Source of the DNA: Arsukibacterium sp.
GTDB lineage: Bacteria; Pseudomonadota; Gammaproteobacteria; Enterobacterales; Alteromonadaceae
Assembly: GCF_018402695.1 (NCBI RefSeq)
Contig: NZ_JAGYIM010000024.1
Span: 248,001 to 312,000, forward strand
Direction of reading: 5' to 3'
DNA: 64,000 bases
Position 1 is the first letter of the stretch, and each line of letters opens with the position of its first letter. The translations under genes were made by a program, and so were the position numbers. Positions 36,585-46,246 of this stretch are shown here, in pieces. Under the pieces are notes generated by a model. That model was given only the letters and a program-made list of their open reading frames with translations, had not been told where the DNA came from and made no database searches.

Positions 36585-38678
36585 CTACCTGGGCAGCGCA
36601 GGGCCTTTAATCGTAATATAATCAACCATATTCTGACGAATTGCCCCTTGTAAGTCATCGGTTAGCGGTTGGCGTGCCGTTTCGTAATCGCAGCGCAGAC
36701 CGGTAATGGCGTATACCTGATTGCGGCCGTTTACTTTGCTTAAATACAACGCCATATCAGCGATTTGCAGCGCCCGCTCCCAGTCAAGCTCGGATTCATC
36801 AATGCCGGCAAAGGGTAAATGAATAAAACCACCACTGGCGCTAACCGGGATCAGAATGTCATCGCATGCTACCGGTTCACTGCCAATGACTTCAAGTATA
36901 CGCTGACAAAAACTGGCCACTTGCTCTGGTTGAATATTATCCAGGTATAATAAAAACTCTTCGCCACCCCAGCGGATCACTAAGTCCTGCTCTCGGCAAA
37001 CGGCAATTAAGCGGGCACTGAGTTGTTTCAGTACTTCATCGCCAGCGGCGTGACCATGGCTGTCATTAATTTTTTTGAAATAGTCGATATCCAGCAGTAA
37101 AAAGCCGTTGGCATGGGTAATGTTATCACTCTGGCGCCGGCCAAATTTGCTGCGGCGCTGCATATGCTCCTGCAAAGCACGGCGATTAAACAAGCCGGTT
37201 AACGGGTCCCGTAATGACTGGTATTCCAGCTTTTTGTTAGCTTCGCGCAATTTTCGGTTTGACTGCCGTACCTTGCGATATAGCTGATACAGTAGTATGG
37301 CCGCAAAAATGAGCACTAAGGCAAACAAACCCGTTAGTTGCTGCTGTAATTTTTGGTTATCCAGTAACTGGGCTTTTAAATTGTTTTCCTGCTCCAAAAT
37401 GGTAATCAGCTGACTTTTTGCTTTGGTGTCATAGCGGTTTTGCAACTCAGCGACGCTTTTTTCCCGTTCAGCGGTCAGGATCTCTGCCCGTAACGCCAGC
37501 TGCTGTTGTAAGGTTTCAGCCTGTTTCTGATACAGACCAGCCTCAGCATAGGCTTCAGCCAGCGCTTCCAATAAGGGTTCATACTGGGCCTTGGTATCGT
37601 TGTTCTTAAAATATGCCAGCGCTGTTAACATCCGCTCCAGGCCAGCGCTATGCTGACCTTCCATTACATCGATATAGCCAAGGTTATACTCCATAATCTG
37701 GCCGTTATAATCATCGTCCAGCGCTTTAGCCCGGGCGGCTGCTTCCTGAAGTATGGCTTTAGCTTCGGTGTATTTTTTCTGGTCAATGTAAATTGACCCC
37801 AGGTTATTCTCGAAGGTCAGTTCAATGCCCGGGTCGTCAGCTGCTTTCGCCGCGGCAATACCCAGTTTATTAATTGCGACCGCGCTTTCCAGATCCTGCT
37901 GTTCAGCAACAATAAACCCTAGGAGTAAATACAATTGCGGCAGTTCTTTATCGAACTGGTATTTCTTAGCATCAGCAATCAGTTCTTCAGCCAGGCTTTT
38001 AGTTTCAGTCCATTTTTTCAGATCAGCATAAACAAAGGCAATACTGAAATTTAAATAGAAACGACGGCGCAGGGTAAACTGGTCATCAGTGGCAATAACG
38101 GCATCAAGTGCCTGGGTTAAATGCTGTAAAGCACGTTCATACTGGCTGTCGGCTTTAAAAAGCTCACCGAGTAAATTATGAACGTAATAACGCACTCTGG
38201 GGATAAGCGCATGTTCAACAATCAGTTCCAGCCGGTCGGCTTTCAGTACTGCAGCTGATAACTCACGTTGATAAAAAATAAATTCAATTTCAGTAGCGTA
38301 AATCTCACTTAACGCATCAGCGCTATCGGTTTGCGCCGTTAAAGCCAATAATTCACTAAGTAACGCATCAGCCTGGAATTGCTTTTTTTGGTACAGTAAA
38401 GCCAAAGCCTGATATGACATCAGCCGCACTTTGCTGGTCAGTGGGAAATCGGTTTGCGCTGCCAGATAATAACGATTGAACACCTCCTGTAAAAACAGGT
38501 CAGCTGCAGCTTCGTCTTGGTGCAACAACACCAGATATTGGTCCAGCTGCTGCTCTAAAACCTGTTCAGTGGTTTGTTGCTGCGCACTAACGGGGTAGAA
38601 GCTCAGACTCAGCAGCAGAGAAAGCACAGCCAGCAGGCGGCAAAACGGCAAAGGGCTTAGCCCTGAGTTGAAAAACAT
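36585..38678 (-). CDS. TPR-repeat diguanylate cyclase (GGDEF), first of a tandem pair
   Basis: 697 aa. A cleaved signal or signal anchor ends near Val-Ser-Ala, followed by a helical TPR array (about residues 40-400, with repeats such as Asn-Asn-Leu-Gly-Ser-Ile-Tyr). A coiled coil, one membrane helix (about 446-466), another short coiled coil and a GGDEF domain follow. The active site Gly-Gly-Glu-Glu-Phe is at 571-575, with an Arg-Glu-Gln-Asp I-site just before. The layout suggests a periplasmic TPR sensor controlling cytoplasmic cyclic di-GMP synthesis. It closely matches the neighbouring gene at 38867-40945. Confidence 0.9.
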   Translation of the reverse strand: MFFNSGLSPLPFCRLLAVLSLLLSLSFYPVSAQQQTTEQVLEQQLDQYLVLLHQDEAAADLFLQEVFNRYYLAAQTDFPLTSKVRLMSYQALALLYQKKQFQADALLSELLALTAQTDSADALSEIYATEIEFIFYQRELSAAVLKADRLELIVEHALIPRVRYYVHNLLGELFKADSQYERALQHLTQALDAVIATDDQFTLRRRFYLNFSIAFVYADLKKWTETKSLAEELIADAKKYQFDKELPQLYLLLGFIVAEQQDLESAVAINKLGIAAAKAADDPGIELTFENNLGSIYIDQKKYTEAKAILQEAAARAKALDDDYNGQIMEYNLGYIDVMEGQHSAGLERMLTALAYFKNNDTKAQYEPLLEALAEAYAEAGLYQKQAETLQQQLALRAEILTAEREKSVAELQNRYDTKAKSQLITILEQENNLKAQLLDNQKLQQQLTGLFALVLIFAAILLYQLYRKVRQSNRKLREANKKLEYQSLRDPLTGLFNRRALQEHMQRRSKFGRRQSDNITHANGFLLLDIDYFKKINDSHGHAAGDEVLKQLSARLIAVCREQDLVIRWGGEEFLLYLDNIQPEQVASFCQRILEVIGSEPVACDDILIPVSASGGFIHLPFAGIDESELDWERALQIADMALYLSKVNGRNQVYAITGLRCDYETARQPLTDDLQGAIRQNMVDYITIKGPALPR

Positions 38679-38866
38679 ATGCCGGTTCCAGATGAAATAA
38701 CTCTGTTGAAGATAGCGTATTTTGCCATCAATTACAGCAAATGATGCGACTGAGCCCCTGCTTCTGTCTGAATATTTTCAGTTGCTTAGGGTTATTAGCA
38801 GCTGATTAAAGCTCTGCTAACGTGCTTTCTCAATTTTGCTTATGTTTGCCGATAGCGCTGACCATT

Positions 38867-40945
38867 TTAGCCCGCTAACGGTGGCCCTTTGATCGTCAGA
38901 TAATTCACCATGTTCTGTTTGATGGCCCCTTGTAAATCATCGGTCAGGGCCTGGCGGGCATCGGCGTAATCACAGCGCAAACCGGTAATAGCGTATACCT
39001 GATTACGGCCATTAACTTTGCTCAGGTACAGCGCCATATCCGCTATCTGTAAAGCGCGTTCCCAATCCAGCTCCTCTTCACTAACACCGGCAAACGGCAA
39101 TGGAATAAAGCCGCCACTGGCAGTTACCGGAATGGACTTACCCTCATAGAATACCGGCTCATTGCCAATCACTTTCAGCAGGCGCTGGCAAAAGCCGGCT
39201 ACCTGCTCAGGAGATATACTGGCCAGGTACAATAAGAATTCTTCACCACCCCAGCGTACCACCAGATCCTGCTCGCGGCATGCCACTTCCAGCCGGCTGC
39301 TAAGCTGTTTCAGTACTTCGTCGCCGGCGGCATGGCCGTATTCATCATTAATCTTTTTGAAAAAGTCGATATCCAGTAACAAAAAGCCATTGGCCAGCGG
39401 GGCGGTATCGTCTTGTCTGCGGCCATAATTCTGGCGGCGTTGCATTTGCTCCTGCAGTGCACGCCGGTTGTACAGGCCGGTAAGCGGATCACGTAGTGAC
39501 TGATATTCCAGTTGCTTGTTCGCTTCTTTTAAACGGCGATTGGCCTGGCGAACTTTCGCCATTAACTGTAATAGTAATAAAGCGCCAAATAATATTGCCA
39601 CGATAAACAGCAAGGTGACCTTTTGTTGTAATTGCTTGTTTTGCAGCAATTGGCGGGTTAAATCGTTATCTTTTTTCAGCAGGCTTATTTGTTGGGCTTT
39701 GGCTTTGGTATCATAGCGGCTTTGTAAGTCATGCAATACCTTGTCACGCTCCGTGCTCAGAATTTGCTGCTGAAGCGCCATTTGTTCCGCCAGGGTGTCT
39801 GCTCTGGCTTCATGTTTGCCGGCCAGGCCATAGGCCTTTGCCAGCCAACCCAGTGTGTCCTCTAGTTGGTTTTTATGGTCGTTTTTGCGAAAATAACCAA
39901 TAGCCTCCTGCATGGTCGCCAATCCCTGCTGATGCTTACCTTGAGCAACGTCAATATATCCGAGGTTAAAGCGGATCAGGTGGGCATCATCCGGAGTTTG
40001 CATGTCATTGGCTTGTTGCAAGGCATCGCTTAGGATTTCACGGGCTTTAGCGAAGCTTCCTTGCTGGATATAGCCAGCCCCTAAATTATTTTTGAAGATT
40101 AAAGCCAGATTGTCTTGCCCCAACCTTTGTGACTCTGCCAGCCCTTGCAAATTAATCTGTTCAGCCAGTTTATCCTGCTGCTGATAACTGACTATAAAAC
40201 CATACAGTAAATAGTATTCCGGTAATGCCGCCTGTAATTTTGATGCTTTTGCATCTGAAATAAGCTGTTCTATCAATGCCCGGGCTTCGCTGTAGTTTTT
40301 TAAATCAGCATGAATACTGGCAATCATCTGATTCAGAAACATATTTCTTGGCAAGGTCCGCTGGTCTTCGGTTTCGGTCACTGCTTGTAGTGCTTCAGCA
40401 AAATGTTCAAGAGCCAGCTCGTATTGGCCATCATCGCGAAAAACCCGACCCAGCAGATTATGCGCATAATAACGCACCCGGGGAGCGACAGCCATGAGAC
40501 CAAGCTGGTGCAGCTGTTCAGCTTTTACCACAGCATCGTTAAATTGCTGACTACTGGCGAGTATTTCAATTTCCGTGGCATAGGCTTCGGCCAGCCCGTC
40601 CGGATCATTGCTTGTAGTTGCCAGAATGAGCGCCTGGTCAAGCCAGAGTTCGGATTGCTTCTTATCAGCAGCATCAAAATAATGAATCGCCAGATAGCTG
40701 TATAGCCGAACCCGACTGGCGACCGGGAGACTGTCTGAATCCAGTTCCTGCAGTTGCAGCAGTAACGCGGTTGCTTGTTGATAATCCTCTGCCGCCAGTT
40801 GCAGAAAATTATCAAGCTGTAGCTCAAGTTCGTCCTCTTGCCCGACAGCCTGAGTGCTTAAAAGCACGCTGCAGAAGAATAAAATACCCATCACAACTGC
40901 ATGGACAGTTGTCCGGCGGCAGTATTCAAGAACAGAGTTTTTCAT
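38867..40945 (-). CDS. TPR-repeat diguanylate cyclase (GGDEF), second of a tandem pair
   Basis: 692 aa with the same order of parts as the gene at 36585-38678: signal segment, periplasmic TPR array, membrane helix near residue 445-465, short coiled coil, and GGDEF domain. Gly-Gly-Glu-Glu-Phe is at 566-570 and Arg-Glu-Gln-Asp at the I-site. The GGDEF half is nearly identical to its neighbour (for example Glu-Tyr-Gln-Ser-Leu-Arg-Asp-Pro-Leu-Thr-Gly-Leu and the end Asp-Tyr-x-x-Ala-Arg-Gln), while the sensor halves have diverged. This points to tandem duplication with a new input. A 188-bp gap separates the two, so each may have its own promoter. Confidence 0.9.
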   Translation of the reverse strand: MKNSVLEYCRRTTVHAVVMGILFFCSVLLSTQAVGQEDELELQLDNFLQLAAEDYQQATALLLQLQELDSDSLPVASRVRLYSYLAIHYFDAADKKQSELWLDQALILATTSNDPDGLAEAYATEIEILASSQQFNDAVVKAEQLHQLGLMAVAPRVRYYAHNLLGRVFRDDGQYELALEHFAEALQAVTETEDQRTLPRNMFLNQMIASIHADLKNYSEARALIEQLISDAKASKLQAALPEYYLLYGFIVSYQQQDKLAEQINLQGLAESQRLGQDNLALIFKNNLGAGYIQQGSFAKAREILSDALQQANDMQTPDDAHLIRFNLGYIDVAQGKHQQGLATMQEAIGYFRKNDHKNQLEDTLGWLAKAYGLAGKHEARADTLAEQMALQQQILSTERDKVLHDLQSRYDTKAKAQQISLLKKDNDLTRQLLQNKQLQQKVTLLFIVAILFGALLLLQLMAKVRQANRRLKEANKQLEYQSLRDPLTGLYNRRALQEQMQRRQNYGRRQDDTAPLANGFLLLDIDFFKKINDEYGHAAGDEVLKQLSSRLEVACREQDLVVRWGGEEFLLYLASISPEQVAGFCQRLLKVIGNEPVFYEGKSIPVTASGGFIPLPFAGVSEEELDWERALQIADMALYLSKVNGRNQVYAITGLRCDYADARQALTDDLQGAIKQNMVNYLTIKGPPLAG

Positions 40946-41018
40946 TGTAGTTTTTTCTCGTTACTGAACTCTACTATTCGTTGTAATAAAACCAGCCGCA
41001 GATTACCAGCCTTATTTT

Positions 41019-41037
41019 AGGGTGTGTTGAGGTTTGG
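41019..41037 (+). repeat. solitary degenerate copy of the MITE end
   Basis: TAGGGTGTGTTGAGGTTTG matches the left end of the 4002-4269 element at 17 of 19 positions. I found no matching right end nearby. It may be a relic or chance. Confidence 0.45.
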
Positions 41038-41147
41038 GGGTTATATTGTCAGCACATAGTTATTTTGCAATGATATTTTCCGATGACTAGCGCTTTTGTC
41101 TTATCAGAGCCGCTATAATCAGGGTTGCTAACCTGAACGGATAAAAT

Positions 41148-42443
41148 ATGAGTACCCTGGAATACCTGTTTATTATGTTGCTGCTGGTGGCTGCCAGTTC
41201 CTTTTTCTCCGTATCTGAAATAGCTCTGGCAGCCTCGCGTAAAATGCGGTTGCGCTTAATGGCCAGTGAGGGCGATGTCAGCGCGGAAAAAGTGCTGATG
41301 CTGCAGGAGCATCCGGGCAATTTTTTCACCGTGGTACAGATTGGGTTAAATGCGGTTGCCATTTTAGGGGGGATTTTAGGCGAGTCCGCGTTTACGCCAT
41401 ACTTTGCCTCCTTGCTGGGGTTGGTTACCGACGCAAGCTGGGTGTCCGGCGCGGCCTTTATGTTGTCCGTATTTTTTGTCACGTCGCTATTTATTTTATT
41501 CGCTGATTTAATGCCAAAACGGCTGGCGATGATTGCCCCGGAAAAAATTGCGGTAAAAATTGTCAGGCCAATGACACTGTTAATTTTATTGCTTAAACCT
41601 TTTGTCTGGTTGTTTAACGGCCTGGCTAACTTGTTTTTCAGTTTGTTTAACGTGCCGACGATGCGTAAGGACGATATTACCCCTGATGACATTATGGCGA
41701 TGATGGACGCCGGCGCTCAGGCCGGGGTGCTGCAGCAGCATGAGCATCAGTTGCTGGAAAACGTGTTTGATATGGAATCGCGCACCGTGACGTCGGCGAT
41801 GACAGCGCGGGAAAGCCTGATTTTTTTTACCAATAACGAGTCGCAGGACAACATTAAAGCCAAAATTGCCGAACACCCGCATGCCAAGTTTATTGTTTGT
41901 GATGAAGTGCTGGACCGGGTTGTGGGTTATGTTGATACCCGGGATATTTTAATGCAGGTGTTGCACGACCAGCCTATTTCGTTGAAAAAAGAAGGCATAG
42001 TGCGTTCGCCGTTGATCATTCCGGATACCTTGTCGCTATATGAAGCGCTGGAGCATTTTAAATCTACCGGCGTCGATTTTGCGATTATTATGAATGAGTA
42101 CGCGCTGGTGGTCGGGATCATTACCCTAAAAGATGTAATGAGTATTGTGATGGGCGAACTGGTCAGTTCCGAAGAAGAGCAGATAGTAAAACGCGACGCG
42201 AATTCCTGGCTGGTAGAAGGCCTGACTCCGCTGGCTGACGTGATGCGGGTGCTGGATATTGACAGCTTTCCCAACCCGGAAAATTATGAAACCATAGCGG
42301 GCTTTATGATGTTTACCCTGCGCAAAATACCCAAGCGCACCGACTTCGTGCTGCACGGTGGCTATAAATTTGAAGTGGTTGACATCGACAGCTATAAAAT
42401 TGACCAGTTGCTGGTTACCCGGATTGATAGCCCGGATAACTAA
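41148..42443 (+). CDS. paeA: CNNM/CorC-type membrane protein, PaeA (YtfL)-like exporter
   Basis: 431 aa. An N-terminal DUF21 membrane domain (about 1-190, with Phe-Phe-Ser-Val-Ser-Glu-Ile-Ala-Leu-Ala-Ala-Ser-Arg) is followed by a pair of CBS domains (about 205-335) and a CorC_HlyC domain at the end. The first 80 residues closely match YtfL of Escherichia coli (Phe-Phe-Thr-Val-Val-Gln-Ile-Gly-Leu-Asn-Ala-Val-Ala-Ile-Leu-Gly-Gly), which exports cadaverine and putrescine to resist these polyamines. That function is carried over by similarity. Confidence 0.85.
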   Translation: MSTLEYLFIMLLLVAASSFFSVSEIALAASRKMRLRLMASEGDVSAEKVLMLQEHPGNFFTVVQIGLNAVAILGGILGESAFTPYFASLLGLVTDASWVSGAAFMLSVFFVTSLFILFADLMPKRLAMIAPEKIAVKIVRPMTLLILLLKPFVWLFNGLANLFFSLFNVPTMRKDDITPDDIMAMMDAGAQAGVLQQHEHQLLENVFDMESRTVTSAMTARESLIFFTNNESQDNIKAKIAEHPHAKFIVCDEVLDRVVGYVDTRDILMQVLHDQPISLKKEGIVRSPLIIPDTLSLYEALEHFKSTGVDFAIIMNEYALVVGIITLKDVMSIVMGELVSSEEEQIVKRDANSWLVEGLTPLADVMRVLDIDSFPNPENYETIAGFMMFTLRKIPKRTDFVLHGGYKFEVVDIDSYKIDQLLVTRIDSPDN

Positions 42444-42465
42444 GGCAGTTAGCCCGGGCTGTTAA

Positions 42466-43100
42466 TTAGCGGGTAGGGTTGTCTGGTTCAGCAGTATCCT
42501 CTGGCAAGTCTGGTTTAGCCTCAGTTGTCTGCTCAGCCAGCTCCAGCATTTTCTGGCGGAAGTTATCCAGGCCCGCCATCACTTTGGCGTAGGTCTGGTC
42601 AACCCCTCAGAGACTTCACCTTCATAAACTTTTAAGCCTTTCAGAATATCTTTAGCATCGGTAAAGCCTTTTTCGATACCGCCGCCAATCACTTCTAAAA
42701 AGCTGTCCAGTTGCTCCTGCTCTGACCGGTCCGGATTCAGCTCTTTGTAGCGGCTGTAAAAACCGGTAGCAAAGGCCACAATGCGCTCGGCTGTGGCCTC
42801 GGGTGACGTATCAATACCAGAGTCATAGATTTTCTGGGCGGCATTCTCGCCAAACACCGGTTCAAGCTCGGCATTAATGCCTTCCAGCGCTGTTTTATAC
42901 AGCAAGCTCAGCGAGTCGTTATTACTGCTCAGTGAGACTTGCTCATTAGCGCGTAAAATAGCCACGTTTTGCGCCTGACGGGCGCTAGCCGCGTTGTCTG
43001 CAATACCTTTACTGCCGGTATTTTTGTTCTCAATATTTTTGCTTTCAACGTTTTTGCCAGCCGTGCTGGCGGCAGGGGCTGAACTTGGGGTAATAGCCAT
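42466..43100 (-). pseudogene. DUF5610-like protein, frameshifted near the C-terminus
   Basis: The first 165 codons from ATG 43100 (GAGG upstream) give a Ser/Asn/Lys-rich N-terminus and then a helical domain ending Gly-Leu-Lys-Val-Tyr-Glu-Gly-Glu-Val-Ser-Glu-Gly. The frame then runs into Leu-Thr-Arg-Pro-Thr-Pro-Lys and stops at 42579. Adding one base to the CCCC run at 42603-42606 restores Val-Asp-Gln-Thr-Tyr-Ala-Lys-Val-Met-Ala-Gly-Leu-Asp and a natural tail to a TAA at 42466 (211 aa). That continuation matches what I know of DUF5610 C-termini. Because only the last 45 residues are affected, the protein might still fold. Function unknown. Confidence 0.78.
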
Positions 43101-43210
43101 AATGATGACCTCTTGTTACGTCAGCCAGCTATTAATGCTGGCGGTTAGTTAAAGTATAGCGTAACGAGGGTATCGGCCGGCGTTGTTGAAACTTTAAGCT
43201 TAGTTTGGAT

Positions 43211-43245
43211 AAAAAAACGGCGCTGCTGAAATGGCGCGCCGTTTT
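43211..43245 (-). terminator. rho-independent terminator of the MFS gene
   Basis: Read on the minus strand, AAAACGGCGC (43245-43236) pairs perfectly with its complement at 43223-43214, followed by seven T residues (43217-43211). It lies 37 bp after the stop of the MFS gene at 43282. Confidence 0.88.
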
Positions 43246-43281
43246 AAGTGGGGTAGCTTAGAAAGTATCTGTCCCGGGTGC

Positions 43282-44661
43282 TTATCCCGGGTGCTGCTCT
43301 GCGGCCACTATTGGTGTTTTAGTGGTTATTGAATCAAGCCCATGGCCTCCCGGGCCCTGCTCAGTGCGCCACAGTTTGTACGAGAAATACAAACCTAACG
43401 AGGCCAATGCGGTATAGAACCACATACCTGGGGTATAGCCATCAATATTTTCAGGCCCCGCCAGGTAAACATCGTTCAAATAACCGACGGCCAGTGGCAC
43501 TATCGCCCAGCCAATTTGCTGGCAGAAAGTCATTAAAGCATAAGCACTACCCAGCCGGCGGCTGTCAACGATGTAGGCAACCGATGGCCACATCACCGCC
43601 GGGATCAGCGAGAAAACCATACCTAACAATAGAATTACCATCAGCAGGGTAAGCGGTACCACGGCACTGCCAATAAAGGGGATCATCACATTAACGTCGG
43701 GCCCGGCAGGCAGGTAGGTCACCATTAAAAACAGTGGCAGCATAACCAGCGAGCCAACGGCCATAAACAATGCCCGTTTGCCTACCCGGTCAACCCACAG
43801 GCCGAACAGCGGGGTGGCAATAATAGCGGCAACCGGTAGCAGACTGCTTAAAATGCCGGCGGCTTCGCGGTCCAGGCCATGGGCCTGTTGAAAATAATCA
43901 ATCGCAAAACTGCGAAACGGGAATACTGTGGCATAAAACACCACACAAAGCGCTACTATGTACCAGTAGGAGGCGCTGAAAGAGTACAGGCTTTTAAATT
44001 CCAGTTTATCGGTGCTGTCTGTTACGCCTAAGTCGTAGCGGCCTTCGGCCCGGCGCTCTAAAATCCAGTATAAAATGGCAGCGGTAACCGAGATGCCGGC
44101 GACGGCGGTGGCCAGCCAGAGTGGGTCTTGCCAGTTTACATACAGCGGGCTGGCAAAGCCGGTTGACCAGTCGGCTGAGGCCGAACCCAGCCGCGAGATA
44201 GATAAGTTGATGCCAAAGGCAAAGCTCAGCTCTTTGCCCTTAAACCATTTAGCCAAAACTGTAGTTGCCGCCACAATCAGTGGCTCTGCACCCAGGCCCA
44301 GCATAAAGCGGCCGGCAAACATGGTTTCAAAATTGGGGCTGAATGCTGTTAACCCTGCTGCTACCAGACAAATTAACGCAAACAGGGTAATGGCCTTTTT
44401 GGTGCCCCAGCGGTCAATAATATAGCCGCCGAGTAACAGCACACACAAAGCCGCGATATTGTAGGCAGTCGATAACCAGCCAATTTGCTGATAACTGAAA
44501 TCGCGCTGCTCGCGCAGTAAGTCAACAATCGGCCACAGCGAGTCGTAAATATAATAGTTACCAAACATTGCCAGGCTGACAAATAACAATACCATCCATC
44601 GGTAAAATGATGATGGTTGCGGCAAAGCCGACAGTGGCGGTGAAATAGTGGAAGTACTCAT
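43282..44661 (-). CDS. MFS transporter (MFSD1-like group)
   Basis: 459 aa, 12 predicted membrane helices. The MFS A-motif appears as Gly-Gly-Tyr-Ile-Ile-Asp-Arg-Trp-Gly-Thr-Lys between helices 2 and 3 and again as Gly-Leu-Trp-Val-Asp-Arg-Val-Gly-Lys between 8 and 9. Start region Met-Phe-Gly-Asn-Tyr-Tyr and the Leu-Gly-Leu-Gly-Ala-Glu-Pro segment suggest the MFSD1-like branch (animal lysosomal dipeptide transporter and bacterial relatives); I hold this loosely. Substrate unknown. Single gene with its own terminator. The ribosome site before the ATG is weak. Confidence 0.8.
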   Translation of the reverse strand: MSTSTISPPLSALPQPSSFYRWMVLLFVSLAMFGNYYIYDSLWPIVDLLREQRDFSYQQIGWLSTAYNIAALCVLLLGGYIIDRWGTKKAITLFALICLVAAGLTAFSPNFETMFAGRFMLGLGAEPLIVAATTVLAKWFKGKELSFAFGINLSISRLGSASADWSTGFASPLYVNWQDPLWLATAVAGISVTAAILYWILERRAEGRYDLGVTDSTDKLEFKSLYSFSASYWYIVALCVVFYATVFPFRSFAIDYFQQAHGLDREAAGILSSLLPVAAIIATPLFGLWVDRVGKRALFMAVGSLVMLPLFLMVTYLPAGPDVNVMIPFIGSAVVPLTLLMVILLLGMVFSLIPAVMWPSVAYIVDSRRLGSAYALMTFCQQIGWAIVPLAVGYLNDVYLAGPENIDGYTPGMWFYTALASLGLYFSYKLWRTEQGPGGHGLDSITTKTPIVAAEQHPG

Positions 44662-44774
44662 GCAGGTTGCGTCTCGTTATTAGTGAGTGCCCGGGGCACC
44701 CTGGAATTATGACGCTGTCCACTCTAACCGAGGGGCCAGCGCTTAGCAATAACTTAACAATAAGCCTGAGGTTT

Positions 44775-46136
44775 TTAAGATAATGATGACTGCACTAACT
44801 GACCGTTTTGCCACTGGTGTCGCAGTACCAGCGCCAGGCTGATACTGCGCAGCGCCATAAATACCGCAAGCGCTGCCCACAAGGCATGGTTTTGCCAGCT
44901 TTGCAGCAGGTAGAAGCTAACGGCAAAACCTAACAGGGCGATGACCATGCTGTTGCGCAGGGTTTTACCCTGGGTAGCACCAATAAATACCCCGTCCAGC
45001 AAATAGGCCCAGCAGGCCAGCAGTGGCAGCAACATCATCCAGCCAAGATATTGTGCAGCATGCTGTCGCACTTCAGGCAGTGATGTCAGTAAACTGACAA
45101 AGCTATTACCGAATAAGCCGTAACCCACGCTAAACAACATTGCCAGCAGTAAGCACCAAAGGGCCAGTAAACCAAGGGTATTACCTAGCAGGCGGTTATC
45201 ACACGCGCCAATGGCTTTTCCTACCAGGCTCTCGGCTGCGTAGGCCAGGCCATCCATGGCGTAGGATACCAGCATTAAAAAGCTCAGCAATACGGCATTG
45301 GCCGCCACGGTATTATCGCCGTATGCCGCACCCTGAAAGGCAATAAACACAAACACGCTTTGCAGGCACAGGCTGCGCAGAAAAATATCGCGGTTTAGCG
45401 CAAACAGACGTTTTAACCCCGATAACTTAGCAAGCTGACCGAGCAGGGCGTTTAGCAGCGCTTTAGCAGCAAGGCGGCGCAGGAGCAGGCTGCTGCCCAG
45501 TAGTAAGCCGGCATAATCGGCTACGACCGAAGCCGCCGCAATGCCGGCAACCTGCCAGCCAAAGCCCAGCACGAATAACAAGTCGAGCAGTATATTGACC
45601 AGATTGGTAACCACTAACATCCACATTGGATAACGGGCATTCTGCCGGCCTAAAAACCAGCCCATTAACACCAGATTTAGCAAGGTGGCCGGGGCGCTCC
45701 AAATCCGAATGCTGAAATACAGCTGCGCTTGTTGGTTTACCTCGTTACTGGCATCACTAAAGCTGAATGCCAGCTGGGCCAGCGGCCATTGCAGCAGTAG
45801 CAACAGGGCAGCCAGCAACAATGCCACTAACAGGCTCTGGCTTAAACACCGAAGCTGACCCGCGCTGTCATTCGCACCATAGGCCTGAGCCGTTAAACCG
45901 GTGGTGCTCATCCGTAAAAAGCCCAGCAGGAAAAACAACAGGCTGATTAAACTGGAACCGAGTGCGACGCCGCCCAGATACCAGGCATGCTCCAAATGAC
46001 CACTTACCGCGGTATCAACCAGCGCCAGTAGCGGCACCGATAAATTCGACAGCACCATCGGCAAGGCAATGGCGGCCACTTTTTTCTGTAGCGGGGCGTT
46101 GAGAAATAACGACAGCAAATAAGGGTCCTGTAGCAT
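44775..46136 (-). CDS. MATE family efflux transporter, DinF-like
   Basis: 453 aa with 12 membrane helices. Ile-Ala-Leu-Pro-Met-Val-Leu-Ser-Asn-Leu-Ser-Val-Pro-Leu-Leu near residue 22, Asp-Thr-Ala-Val-Ser-Gly-His-Leu after it, and Gly-Phe-Leu-Arg-Met-Ser-Thr-Thr-Gly-Leu-Thr-Ala-Gln mark the DinF subgroup of MATE exporters, which use sodium or proton gradients to expel organic cations or other toxic molecules. It is not beside lexA, the usual DinF partner. GAGG lies 9 nt before the ATG. Confidence 0.88.
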   Translation of the reverse strand: MLQDPYLLSLFLNAPLQKKVAAIALPMVLSNLSVPLLALVDTAVSGHLEHAWYLGGVALGSSLISLLFFLLGFLRMSTTGLTAQAYGANDSAGQLRCLSQSLLVALLLAALLLLLQWPLAQLAFSFSDASNEVNQQAQLYFSIRIWSAPATLLNLVLMGWFLGRQNARYPMWMLVVTNLVNILLDLLFVLGFGWQVAGIAAASVVADYAGLLLGSSLLLRRLAAKALLNALLGQLAKLSGLKRLFALNRDIFLRSLCLQSVFVFIAFQGAAYGDNTVAANAVLLSFLMLVSYAMDGLAYAAESLVGKAIGACDNRLLGNTLGLLALWCLLLAMLFSVGYGLFGNSFVSLLTSLPEVRQHAAQYLGWMMLLPLLACWAYLLDGVFIGATQGKTLRNSMVIALLGFAVSFYLLQSWQNHALWAALAVFMALRSISLALVLRHQWQNGQLVQSSLS

Positions 46137-46246
46137 GCGGCAGTGGCCTCATGATACACGGCTTGCCGGTTGCTCGAAACTGCCTGGTAAAGTCGCTATA
46201 CTGCTGTTTTCCCGGCGAAGGGTGCTGTTAATGAAAAAGCCTGCCT

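Noticed and set aside
41087-41692. 201-codon open frame on the minus strand
   Set aside because: It is wholly antisense to paeA, which has clear DUF21/CBS/CorC domains; the antisense frame has no recognisable domain or ribosome site.
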